This document shows positions 57,001-64,000 of a stretch of 64,000 nucleotides of DNA, one piece after another (the first letter of the stretch is position 1; each line of letters opens with the position of its first letter). The translations under genes and the position numbers were made by a program. This DNA is from Tritrichomonas musculus (Eukaryota; Parabasalia; Tritrichomonadida; Tritrichomonadidae), in NCBI GenBank assembly GCA_039105265.1, contig JAPFFF010000027.1:1302001-1366000 (forward strand), read 5' to 3'. The notes below the pieces were generated by a model. It saw nothing but the letters and a program-made list of their open reading frames with translations, was not told the DNA's origin and searched no databases.

Positions 57001-60000
57001 TTGCAATTTTTCTTGAGCTGTATTGATTGAATCCTGTGCGTTTTCATGAATATATTTCCATAAATTTACTCCTTCATATGGATGAGTTCTATACCAAAAT
57101 TCATAAATATGACTTAATTTGTTAATAGCATTGATTGCAGCTCCATTTGATCCGAATTCTGTTCTCCAATCTGTTGAACTTTTTAAATCTTCAGGGAATA
57201 AAGCCCTCCAACGAATGATTGCTTCATCTAAATTTTCATTTGTATTTCGATAAGATTCTTGTTCATTGATTAAATTTTGAAGTTTTGAATCTATTTCTGG
57301 AATTGTTTCATTTCTATATGCGACTGCAACTGTTTGAACTGAATATTGATTTTCTTTTGGTAACAATTCATTGAGTTCATTAATTTTATTTAAAACTGAT
57401 ATTGAGGTTTGAATTCTTTTTTCTGCATCTGTTAATTCATTAACTTCTTTTGTTATATATGTACCTAAAGTTGTAAAATCTCCACCATTATGAATTGAGA
57501 AATCTAGAAAAGTGTCATAATTTTGTCTCTTTTGAAAAAATCGAAGATACTCTTGATATTTTTGTTCATATTGAAGATATAATAAATAAGCTTTTCCATT
57601 ATTTTTAAACCATGACTCTTTTGTTGAATTGAATACTTTATGTGAAAATTTCTTTGGATAAGTATTCATTAATTGACCTTCTAAAGCAGTTATTTGAGGA
57701 ACATTTTCAATCGGAACATTGCCTACCATTGATTCTATTTTTAAAACCATATCTGGTTCTTTTGAAAAATTTCTATAATAGTCTTCAAATTTCAAACGAT
57801 CTGCATAATTATCCATATTTTTTCCTAGTGCAATATAAGAACCTCTTGCTTTCATGTATGATGATATCTCCTCTTTTGATTCACAATGACCAATTATTTC
57901 CATTTCGAAATCTTCTCTTTCTTCTTTAGTTTTACCTTGACTATATTTCTCTATTTCACTCATGAATGATGATGTTTGGTTTTTTTGTCTTTTGATTGTT
58001 TCCCAACTTTCAACATATTCTCTAACTTTTTCTTCTCTCCTTTGATGATGTTTGAGTTGTTCTAATGTTGCAACAGAATAATTAAAAAGTTTCAAAATAT
58101 CAGCATAAGATTCAGTTAAAATCCATAATTGATCAAATTTCCCACCTACTTCGGAGAATTTTCTACTGTCAGCAACTTCTTCCCAAATTTGATATTTATT
58201 CCATTTCTTAAAAATTGTCCCAGTCCATTTGAAGTTCTTTCGATGTTGATTTAAATAAATAACTAATTTTGATATAGTGTTACATTCTGGATTAGCTATC
58301 ATTATCGATTCAATAGCATTTGGAGTAAATTTTGTATACCCTGATGCATAATCACTGAAAGCATCACTGAAACATTCGGTCAATAAATTTGTTAAATTTT
58401 TCTCATCTTCTCCTTTCTGATGATTTTTGTCAGTTATCATTTGTTTTATTTTTTCATTGATATTCGGAGTTGTTTGATCTAGTAATATTGTATTCCATAG
58501 ATTTTCATTGAATTCTTTTCCATATGCATCTTTCAATTGAATTTTCAAAGTCTCTAATTCAATATTTTTTCTTGTATCTTCTACCATTTTTTGTTCTTTT
58601 TCTAATCGTTTTGTTAAATCATTTAAAACTTCATTTTGCTTTTTATTGTTATAAATATGTGACAAGTAGATCTCATTATTCACTTCATTATCATTAAATC
58701 TTTCACCTGTAATTTTCATTCGTTCTTCAATTGTTTTCCTGATTTCTATCGTTCTTTTATCGATTATTTTTTGTGCACTATCCCAATCGATTATCCATTG
58801 ATTGTATGCATTTTCTTTTGCATCTATTGAATCCTGGCTCGTAAATAAACCAAGCACATTTTTAACATCCTTATCATCGAATTTCCTTTGTGCTTCTCTA
58901 TATTTTTGGTTTATTGTTTGAATTATTCTTGCATTTTCTTTTTCTATTGCTTCTTCTTCTCTTGTATGCCATTTTTTCGCTTCATTATTAATAAATTCTA
59001 TTGCTTCCTTTTCATTTGAAAAATGTGTTTGATAATATTTTTGAATTTCACCATTTTTATCATATGAATTAACACCTGATACATATTTAGCGATTGCATT
59101 TATAACATCAATATCTGGAGCAATTTTTGTACGAATAATTTCTTCAAATGCCAAACCAATTGAATTTTTTGATGATGCTAATCGAATATTTAATTTATTC
59201 AAATCATGATCAAAATTATTTGCTGTAAAAATTGCATTTGCTTCACTTTTGATTGTATCTTTATCTACTGAAAATCCATGACTATCATAAATTTCTTTCA
59301 CCTTCTTTTGTATATTTTTTCTGACAGCATTGTCAAGACTTGTTTGTGAACTTTCCATTATTTGATTTAAGTCTTCAGTCAAACTATCTTGTATAATTCG
59401 ATCACCATTGATATATAATTGTTGGAATTTATCACGGTCACTTTTTTCATTATAATTTGTTATATTTAATGCTTCATTTTCTTTTTTCTTTCGCTCAATT
59501 ATTGTCTCAATCATTCCATTTCTTATTTGTTTTACTCGTTCTAATTCTTCTCTTTTGGCTACTAAATTATTATGAGCAGTTGTCTCTTTTGTCTTCCAAT
59601 TCGTTGTCTTATCATCAGGGAAAAATTGAAGAACATATCCGGTTATTATTTTATCACTTAAATTGAAATCTTTAAAAATTTGTTTTGCACTTGATATTAG
59701 TCGACTCTGAATTCTTTGAAAATCATTCAAATAAATTTGATTTGCATATCTTTCTTTCCATTCCTCTAAAATTTGATCCTTAAATTTTATTTGTTGTCTT
59801 GTCGTCCAAAGGTTTTCCATTTCATCAAAAACTTGATCAATAAATTCGTCTTCACCGATCTTCAATCCCGCTGATTCATATAATTTCTGATAAATTCCGC
59901 TTATCTCTTGACGAAATTGATCAATTGATCTCTTATACAATTTACATAAATGAACAAAATCGGTCCATGTCCATCCATTCGAACATCCAACCATTGATAA

Positions 60001-62469
60001 TTTTGTGATAATATTTTCACCATTTTCATTTCTGTCAAATTTGAGATATTGGCCTCCAATCCATCCAATCAATGTTTTTGTATTTGCAATTCGTCTATTT
60101 TCCATATCCTGAGACAATTCATTCGATGATGCATAATTTTTTGTTCTCATTTCTTCCATATCTCCTTGAATATCGATCCATTCTTTCAAACGAATACATG
60201 GTAACCCTTCAATTTGTTGTAATATTTTTGCCAACCAATTATTTCCATAGTTTGCAATATTCGGTTCCCTCACTTCATTTAACATTTCTTTATCTGATAA
60301 TCCTCTTTTTGTTGGATCAGGACTTAATTGATTTATATAATTATCTAATACTTGGTCATCTGTCAATCCTGGAACTTCAAATGGTTGATCCATGTTTTCA
60401 TCCTCTTCATTCGCTTGTTCTGCTTCTTTTGCAGCAAGTAATTTTTCTTGAATCTTCTTATCATAATAAATACGATAAACTTGACCCTCTCGTTCTGGAT
60501 TTTGTTTCAAGAATGCATCTAAATCTTTCTTATATTGTTCATATTGTTCTTTTAGTAATTGATGAGTCATCTCTTCTTTTGCTTTTATTCTCACTGAATC
60601 ATCTGCTTTTTGATATTGTTGATCGATACTTTTTTGATATTCTCTAACTTTGTTTTGGAATGATTTGGCCAATGGATACCAATAATTGAAAAATTCCTCT
60701 GAATTCCACTCCTGTGCATTCATCAAAAATTGCAGATTTGTGTATATCATTGCATTGAATGCTGTCCAATATTTTTCCATCTGATCAAAATTATTTGGAT
60801 CAACCATATCATTCAAAAATTGTTTCGCGTCTCCTGGATTCATTGGGTATTCCTTTGCAATTGTATTTGCAAATTGATTTGCTCCTACCAATGTTAATGG
60901 TATTTCATTTTTATCCTTATCTACTGCACCATCATCTGATGCAAAATAAACAGGAAGAGAGTATCTCCAAATTTCATCTTTCCAATATGACTCATCATAT
61001 TCAGCCTGTTCCTTTAATTCATTCGCTTTGTCTTTGTTGATAGCCAACAATTCTTTATCTTTTTCCATTAATATATTATTATAAATATCCACTGGATCTA
61101 ACAATGGTTGTGCTTTTGAGATTTCTGAATAACGTTGTTCAATTTTCAACCCACATGCTGCAATACTCACAGGATGTGTCGTATCTGCTTCATCGATAAA
61201 TGATTGGTATCTAGTGCATAATTCTTTCTTAGCTTTAGCGGCTTTTAATTTTCGAATATATTCATCTCTGGTTTTTTGTTCAATTATCCAACTAGATAAA
61301 CTTTTCGTCTTATCTTGAGCAAACTTTACCAAATTTTTACTGACATCCTCAATATTTCTAATATTATCCATATCTTGAATTTTATTCTCTTCGCACCATT
61401 TAATAAAATTTAATAGATCGGGTTTTGCTTTTTGGAAATCCAACCATTTTATTCCATTCAGAGCAAGTCGAATACAAACAATTGTGAAAAATGTTGGAAT
61501 ATTTTGATAATTCTCTTTTCCCAATCGTTCGAAACAATCGATTAATTCATCTAATTCTATAATAACACTTTCTATTCCACCAGAAACAAAATCGTTATAA
61601 TAATCTTCAACCCTTATATCAAAATCATCAGGTGTTAATAATTCATCATTGGTTCCTGGAATTGTTCTCAATAAATATTGTTTTATTTTTTCTACGTCCT
61701 GATATAATTTAAAATTGGGATTGCGTAATTGTTGCAAAACCGTCCAATTTATTTGATGCATATCAACATAGATGTCAGAATTTAGGAAAAAACGATAATT
61801 TCCCATTTTGACCTCATCGTTATCAAAAACTTTCTCATCCAATGATTTATCATAGAATTTTTGTCTGATTTCAATAAAAGTTTGCTGATAATATTCGTTA
61901 TTATGATAAATTCTTTGCAATAATTTCCACCAAAATGCAGCCTCAAATTCTGTAATTCCAACGAAATCATAGTTTAATTGATATATGCTATAATATTTCC
62001 AATCTATCTCTTTCCAATAATTTTGAAGTGCAGTCACTCTTCCTCTCGCAAAATCACTTTTACAAATCATTAAATTCGGTCCATTATTATTTTTGAAATC
62101 AATGAATTGATTATGAATTGTTTGAATATCATATCCTGGAAAATAATTATCTCTAACTGTTTTAGCAAATAAAACGTCTACAACGAATCTTAAATAATGA
62201 ATCACGTCTAATCCTATAAACTGCATTTGTTCAGGAAAATTCATGTAATAATCAAACAATAAAGATAAATCAGGTATTGCATTGCCATTTTCCACACCAA
62301 AATTTAATAATTCAATACAATTTGAATAAAAGAATTCAGCCATTTCTACATATGCAGCATTCGGAAATGCTATAGTATTTCTCCAAAGATGCCAACCCTT
62401 TTCACGTAAATTCGCTAATGCTAAATCTATTTTTTGATCTTGCGTTAATGGTTGTTGATTTTCAGTCAT
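51034..62469 (-). CDS. Giant helical protein of unknown function, 3,811 aa
   Basis: The open frame of 11.4 kb has no breaks. Residues 1 to about 3,450 are nearly all charged helix, with recurring Trp/Tyr and paired leucines at roughly 60-80 residue spacing, which suggests many degenerate helical repeats; no Walker, protease or nuclease motif is seen. From about 3,470 come low-complexity TTPTTNTTPTTT, then Lys-rich stretches (KKKKKEPKNKF) and three PVKPIID units before the end. Size, position with virion genes and lack of catalysis would fit a tape-measure, tegument or capsid-lattice protein. It is not a known Polinton component. Confidence 0.8.
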   Translation of the reverse strand: MTENQQPLTQDQKIDLALANLREKGWHLWRNTIAFPNAAYVEMAEFFYSNCIELLNFGVENGNAIPDLSLLFDYYMNFPEQMQFIGLDVIHYLRFVVDVLFAKTVRDNYFPGYDIQTIHNQFIDFKNNNGPNLMICKSDFARGRVTALQNYWKEIDWKYYSIYQLNYDFVGITEFEAAFWWKLLQRIYHNNEYYQQTFIEIRQKFYDKSLDEKVFDNDEVKMGNYRFFLNSDIYVDMHQINWTVLQQLRNPNFKLYQDVEKIKQYLLRTIPGTNDELLTPDDFDIRVEDYYNDFVSGGIESVIIELDELIDCFERLGKENYQNIPTFFTIVCIRLALNGIKWLDFQKAKPDLLNFIKWCEENKIQDMDNIRNIEDVSKNLVKFAQDKTKSLSSWIIEQKTRDEYIRKLKAAKAKKELCTRYQSFIDEADTTHPVSIAACGLKIEQRYSEISKAQPLLDPVDIYNNILMEKDKELLAINKDKANELKEQAEYDESYWKDEIWRYSLPVYFASDDGAVDKDKNEIPLTLVGANQFANTIAKEYPMNPGDAKQFLNDMVDPNNFDQMEKYWTAFNAMIYTNLQFLMNAQEWNSEEFFNYWYPLAKSFQNKVREYQKSIDQQYQKADDSVRIKAKEEMTHQLLKEQYEQYKKDLDAFLKQNPEREGQVYRIYYDKKIQEKLLAAKEAEQANEEDENMDQPFEVPGLTDDQVLDNYINQLSPDPTKRGLSDKEMLNEVREPNIANYGNNWLAKILQQIEGLPCIRLKEWIDIQGDMEEMRTKNYASSNELSQDMENRRIANTKTLIGWIGGQYLKFDRNENGENIITKLSMVGCSNGWTWTDFVHLCKLYKRSIDQFRQEISGIYQKLYESAGLKIGEDEFIDQVFDEMENLWTTRQQIKFKDQILEEWKERYANQIYLNDFQRIQSRLISSAKQIFKDFNLSDKIITGYVLQFFPDDKTTNWKTKETTAHNNLVAKREELERVKQIRNGMIETIIERKKKENEALNITNYNEKSDRDKFQQLYINGDRIIQDSLTEDLNQIMESSQTSLDNAVRKNIQKKVKEIYDSHGFSVDKDTIKSEANAIFTANNFDHDLNKLNIRLASSKNSIGLAFEEIIRTKIAPDIDVINAIAKYVSGVNSYDKNGEIQKYYQTHFSNEKEAIEFINNEAKKWHTREEEAIEKENARIIQTINQKYREAQRKFDDKDVKNVLGLFTSQDSIDAKENAYNQWIIDWDSAQKIIDKRTIEIRKTIEERMKITGERFNDNEVNNEIYLSHIYNNKKQNEVLNDLTKRLEKEQKMVEDTRKNIELETLKIQLKDAYGKEFNENLWNTILLDQTTPNINEKIKQMITDKNHQKGEDEKNLTNLLTECFSDAFSDYASGYTKFTPNAIESIMIANPECNTISKLVIYLNQHRKNFKWTGTIFKKWNKYQIWEEVADSRKFSEVGGKFDQLWILTESYADILKLFNYSVATLEQLKHHQRREEKVREYVESWETIKRQKNQTSSFMSEIEKYSQGKTKEEREDFEMEIIGHCESKEEISSYMKARGSYIALGKNMDNYADRLKFEDYYRNFSKEPDMVLKIESMVGNVPIENVPQITALEGQLMNTYPKKFSHKVFNSTKESWFKNNGKAYLLYLQYEQKYQEYLRFFQKRQNYDTFLDFSIHNGGDFTTLGTYITKEVNELTDAEKRIQTSISVLNKINELNELLPKENQYSVQTVAVAYRNETIPEIDSKLQNLINEQESYRNTNENLDEAIIRWRALFPEDLKSSTDWRTEFGSNGAAINAINKLSHIYEFWYRTHPYEGVNLWKYIHENAQDSINTAQEKLQKYYDENKYKYNTWDGNNLLKKYVQQYYQGFGRSIAEAAGFLFGKFDGNLEDCLKFFEGYEKNLKINQSFSKKGNKKFNDIGHFFNEYMSKNTKENKYTFLNQFKTDYKNYKKTRESWRTNKDYIKSQDILPKLKPEFISTITQVDMSWNEDEMYSKYLIPIAQLYYKQLHKGQDFDISNYAKDKVCFNAIVEKCDKKQKDLDTWDKSNIEATYISYQNSQQIESKLTWEQFKDKYQTPEKAQIAIDIDKYRKLIKEKLDITDEDLPGQTRFKGYHETEIGSQKRLDWLRRYYTNLTEKFNESWKSGTMLTIYNNFREKYSDDPDYSTIEKTASKYGFDYLTGKTDLNYRYHLALYKEKFNEEYKPSIAPEKNEEKEVIIEDIKKKIQSVDQYNNLNFLLVLQKYNSSAEHQLEVVDIVKNFGKDYSNAIIWLECEKLKNDIIALQPDTAEKVRAITNSITGKQELQTLYRDATKDAAAFQSTEFHQLLSKYNEYRNEHNSVDDIQRKFSTKDYIKCVNLMKCDILEKILVTNYKYTKENLKNVKESDAGLRLDHLQKIEMDLKKKIEEFESDPGVVKFWDIYRLAEDAEYRDKRNLLVAKKYDLDLAFNEVYSKAWNALSADEGIINGNSIKEKNQNYYILIDSWLKKKDIFDKDPLIQEYLNMPQNKVTITGLLKRYKSNTNPEEVRIDARCYVLNEMNKVVYEKYLKETNEKDDKYLTITDQKELAEYFRKKQEQHNKDQIDWKKLDPLRLEWNKIHTGDDKKFLKDWQAVYKYWNGQLQQATVELKLEKDKHNWQKEFQEPFIPPDKMSANDVLKKIQDYWKIYSRFYQNYSNFISNWKEYTSRYPTEKLTMDKIIDTYKSDVVTANNFLKYGILKSKYKSVYKKDYAIKNDYPTPEDIDALETEIATYSKRQEESKTDTELMDAFREMESKYDDNQETLRELLEKNKFDPKTTKFKLKIKNKIKDFETDYKIIYTLNQVEEFGSTPESRYNYLDKEYKRIQNEYSKLEAMPKIKEYLDYYNDDLGEGKSLKDLFSEETNGHNAYKTYYHILITVHNKLNPNKAKDTTKEPESYKRACDDLKLEIENIREAIKKFGGNSVWKKLTNSEKDELVAEYKNTSYGHVRMAMKTEIEEYNKKNDHEFKFDDIRKKFEKKGKELSLLNNYIKAALKYNYDENLEKIISDFNAEINDTTKEVDLNQEKDELSNAYEIVKYCKLTPLQKRYESAFGRKISLDQMMYYPYQIRDKVQWKIQNEKDLQFDIDTAYHANLARISHKESQEFQGIAKNEQVSFEKFLDKLRYDEESKTYSKVTEDELISLYKTAIKNYEQEKIATEKKINENIDAINKNLEEGSKVTKEELKGLTYSAKDLDYVNAILDFKPLYENHFGKTKINVKDIVNKFAPDTKNIDWMYVLESIAFIPLLDDHNTLQKKLGTMKTEDVTYVHKTYIEPEIAKRPEKKVKVDDIRNAYVKYKEQVKKEKKEYFKNLLEEYHKHIDDSSETYEKLAELYPSLDDLERYLKLNRYIAKTNKYYRDLKTNYKKENTLLKYDDYKDKPLNNLEPSIILLQQKENEAKKQWDDEKAKDDKEKEHKKKVEEKLKDLNSYRRKINMTEIGFERFKNQDTETALHEIQNMINEAQEKERQQNQNNGNTIGGALRNTGYTNPFNKPATTPTTNTTPTTTTTTPTTTNTDLTINDDSEKKEENVWAKRYEGGITSLIQQSSKGNVSIRQLLLEQQKKNKLSGRPSIMSQFNENLPPKPVVPYQTNSNINNLFSSKTTMTEEKETPIEKKPLVSPISEKPMTMTKIEPGKKINLLPTKVDEPEVIQTKSMTQILPRRGRKNAPLRFKVLAQKQKPIETKIEEKIDNDDDDDVEEVKPKKPTINTKAKGNKNLKKQKSERSKLLKKKKKEPKNKFDIDIEAKTKPKIIDEKSTIDKLDLSKTTPVKPIIDPVKPIIDPVKPIITSETPSVISNNPQLMKFLNSKL
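51100..51162. repeat. 21-bp tandem repeat encoding PVKPIID
   Basis: AATAGGTTTTACAGGATCAA-type units repeat three times with a 21-base period at the C-terminal end of the giant protein gene. Confidence 0.85.
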
Positions 62470-62518
62470 TTTTCAATAAAAATAAACATAAAACAACAAA
62501 TAATGAAAATTAAATGGT

Positions 62519-62929
62519 TTATTCATTTGAATCTTCTGGTTCCTTCAAATTTAGTGGGTCAACGAAGCAATCTCGTAACTCATCGACAAATTGATTCAAT
62601 ACTTGTGCTTTTGATTCCAATTGGACTTTCTTTTTTTCTTCTTCTTTTTTCAAATCGTCCAATTTATCTCGATTTTCATCAATTTTTAGCTCATTTTCAA
62701 CCATCATTTCCCATATCGGATCGGACTTTGGATTTTTATCAATTTCATCATTTATATAGCCGTTTTCTTCGGTGAGCCTTCGATTTTCTGATTCCAGTCT
62801 TTCAATTGTTTTCATGTCGTCGTTTAATGAATCAGCTAATTCCAATAACCTTGTTGTATCATAAATAAAGTTGCGTACTGTCTTTCTGAAAACCTTAAGA
62901 CTTTGCTTATCTTGCTTCCTGCTGTACAT
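62519..62929 (-). CDS. Right-end inward coiled-coil protein, 136 aa
   Basis: Starts MYSRKQDKQS. A basic front leads into a long coiled coil (MKTIERLESENRRLTEENGY, KIDENRDKLDDLKKEEEKKK). It ends VDPLNLKEPEDSNE. Its promoter is the inward half of the right terminal cassette, the counterpart of the one driving the 658-aa gene at the left end. No family is recognised. Confidence 0.7.
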   Translation of the reverse strand: MYSRKQDKQSLKVFRKTVRNFIYDTTRLLELADSLNDDMKTIERLESENRRLTEENGYINDEIDKNPKSDPIWEMMVENELKIDENRDKLDDLKKEEEKKKVQLESKAQVLNQFVDELRDCFVDPLNLKEPEDSNE

Positions 62930-63109
62930 GAAAAAAAGTGATGTGATGACCTAACGAGAAAAAATAGATTTTTGGTAAACGGTCTCCACCCCAAAAACTT
63001 AGAGGGCAACAAAACGGTCTCCATCCCTGCAACACCTAGGGCACCCCATGAGGGACCCAAATAAAAAAATATGATTTTTCGTGCTCACCTCATCACATCA
63101 TTTTTACTT
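62930..63109. promoter_or_regulatory. Divergent promoter cassette, right copy
   Basis: Toward the minus gene it carries (on that strand) ACCGTTTACCAAAAATCTAT, a T run with CTCGT and TCATCACATCACTTTTT before the ATG. Toward the plus gene it has ATGATTTTTCGTGCTCACCT then CATCACATCATTTTTACTT before the ATG. It mirrors the left cassette at 16857..16988. Between the halves is an extra GC-rich segment of about 50 bases with a second GGTCTCCATCCC sequence not seen on the left. Confidence 0.8.
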
Positions 63110-63601
63110 ATGTTCGCCATCTCCGAGTGCAACGTAGAGCCTACAGAGAACTATCCAATAGAGAACCTATCAGATCTTATCGATAAACACCCAGAAGATT
63201 TAGATTTAAATGAAGATGACTATATGTACCAGAGTTTATGTAAAATTGTTACTGCACAAGATTCACCATTCAATATTGGCCCAAAGCAAGCATTTGTCAG
63301 AAATTATTATCGTGAACTTCACAAATGCATAGAAATTCGACAAAAATTGTTTGAAACAACCCTTGATATAGTCAAATGTAAATTCAATTTCGATGAAAAT
63401 CTTTTTACGAGCATTTCTACCAGATTCTTTCAATTTTTCCCAAATGCCACAATTGATTGGACCCTAATGGATCCTCAAAGAGGAATGAACCAATTTTTAG
63501 ATTCATATGCAGAGCATTTATTTATTAGAATAGGATTTTACACAAGATGGATATACTATCCAATTGAATGCCATGCAAACGATTGGAAAGAATGCCTTTA
63601 A
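63110..63601 (+). CDS. Right-terminal outward gene, 163 aa
   Basis: The start is the ATG at 63110 (MFAISECNVE), preceded by TTTTTACTT of the promoter cassette. A 13-residue in-frame extension to an ATG at 63071 would translate the cassette and is rejected. The protein is alpha-helical with scattered cysteines and aromatic residues (FFQFFPNATIDWTLM). It ends five bases inside the terminal inverted repeat. No family is recognised, and no similarity to the left-terminal 153-aa protein is evident. Confidence 0.75.
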   Translation: MFAISECNVEPTENYPIENLSDLIDKHPEDLDLNEDDYMYQSLCKIVTAQDSPFNIGPKQAFVRNYYRELHKCIEIRQKLFETTLDIVKCKFNFDENLFTSISTRFFQFFPNATIDWTLMDPQRGMNQFLDSYAEHLFIRIGFYTRWIYYPIECHANDWKECL

Positions 63602-63826
63602 GTAAACCACACAATTAACAACTTTTTCTATAGCTTTTTTGATGTTAACGATACGGGACCTCCTTCCTAGCAGAGCGTTGAGAGGAATCCTGAGAGCAGC
63701 CCAGTGGAAGATCATTAATGGGAGTGGGGGATCATACCTGGCATAGCGGGGCTGGGGTCGCGGATGGGAAATATTTGACGCGGTTTTTGAACGAAGTGCA
63801 AAAATCGTGGCAAATATATAACTACT
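63597..63826 (-). repeat. Right terminal inverted repeat of element B
   Basis: Reverse complement of 16117..16346, with about one mismatch. It ends ACTACT at 63821-63826. The stop codon of the outermost gene lies within its first five bases. Confidence 0.95.
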
Positions 63827-64000
63827 AAGAATTATATTCGGAACCCAATAAAAAAGCATTATCTTGGTATTTTTCATGAGAATAACCTATTTTCCAAAGT
63901 AAAACTAGAAGAAAAATCAAAACATAAATAATGGTTAAAATATAAACAAATTTAATACAATTTTGTGAAATCACATTGATTTTTTTGAATGTAGTATAAG
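63827..64000. other. Right flank of element B, no feature seen
   Basis: AT-rich sequence beyond the right terminus. It starts AAGAATTATATTCGG and contains no supported frame. The first six bases do not match the six bases left of the element (AAATTT). Confidence 0.7.

Larger units (their letters stand above)
16117..63826. mobile_element. Polinton/Maverick element B, nearly whole, 47.7 kb
   Basis: The element is bounded by 230-bp terminal inverted repeats that begin with AG and differ at about one base. It encodes the Polinton hallmark set: retroviral-like integrase, protein-primed PolB, SF3 helicase, A32-like packaging ATPase and double-jelly-roll-type major capsid proteins, plus fibre and core proteins. 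It is over twice the family's usual length. About two or three genes are interrupted and the rest are open, including an 11.4-kb gene, so the insertion is young. The flanking hexamers (AAATTT at 16111 and AAGAAT at 63827) do not form a clear target-site duplication. Confidence 0.93.

Noticed and set aside
60072-60647. A 191-aa plus-strand frame rich in Leu, Phe and Tyr
   Set aside because: Antisense of the Lys/Glu/Gln-rich giant gene; such antisense frames are expected from its codon use.
62836-63060. A 74-aa minus-strand frame over the right promoter cassette
   Set aside because: It runs through conserved promoter sequence and into the 136-aa gene in another frame, and has no protein-like conservation.
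1-64000. tRNA or rRNA genes
   Set aside because: No cloverleaf or rRNA-like conserved sequence was recognised by eye; a dedicated scan could still find one.

Overview
The window is AT-rich eukaryotic DNA dominated by two Polinton/Maverick elements (virus-like transposons) lying side by side, with no recognisable host housekeeping gene. TAA, TAG and TGA all end long frames, so the standard code is used. Most starts lie a few bases behind TCA-type initiator sequences (TCAYTTTT or TCAAAA close to the ATG), 5' leaders look very short and no introns are needed. These traits, together with adjacent Mavericks, fit a parabasalid such as Trichomonas or Tritrichomonas best; this is an inference.

Element A fills 1..13386. 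Its left end lies outside the window and its right end closes with ACTACT. Visible parts, left to right, are the tail of a small conserved protein, a giant fibre-like protein, a putative minor structural protein, a bZIP-like protein, an unknown protein, a protein-primed DNA polymerase gene and an acidic protein. One gene is visibly interrupted. 13-bp palindromes and a gene-end motif are scattered through A, some inside coding sequence.

13387..16116 carries no gene. It holds a 51-bp triplet repeat, a 116-bp minisatellite of four copies and a cluster of CAAAAACGCC motifs.

Element B fills 16117..63826 (47.7 kb, much larger than the 15-25 kb usual for the family). Its 230-bp terminal inverted repeats differ at about one base, so the copy is young. 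It looks nearly whole, with about two or three interrupted genes. The left half holds the integrase, the SF3 helicase, a KilA-N protein, the protein-primed polymerase, a surface glycoprotein gene and about nine small helical proteins, many with a shared CGGTTTTGACA promoter box. The middle (33.5-38.3 kb) holds basic, SAP-like DNA-packaging candidates. The right half holds fibre proteins, a minor structural protein, a tandem pair of major capsid genes, a pVI-like peptide, the packaging ATPase and one 11.4-kb gene for a 3,811-residue protein. Both termini carry mirrored divergent gene pairs driven by the same promoter cassette.

The genes read as a replication and integration module on the left and a virion module on the right, with promoter classes that roughly follow the split. 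The most unusual points are the 3,811-residue protein, a Cys-His protease-like motif in front of both polymerases, the family of small helical proteins, and the promoter cassette, which can be mistaken for a conserved N-terminal peptide.
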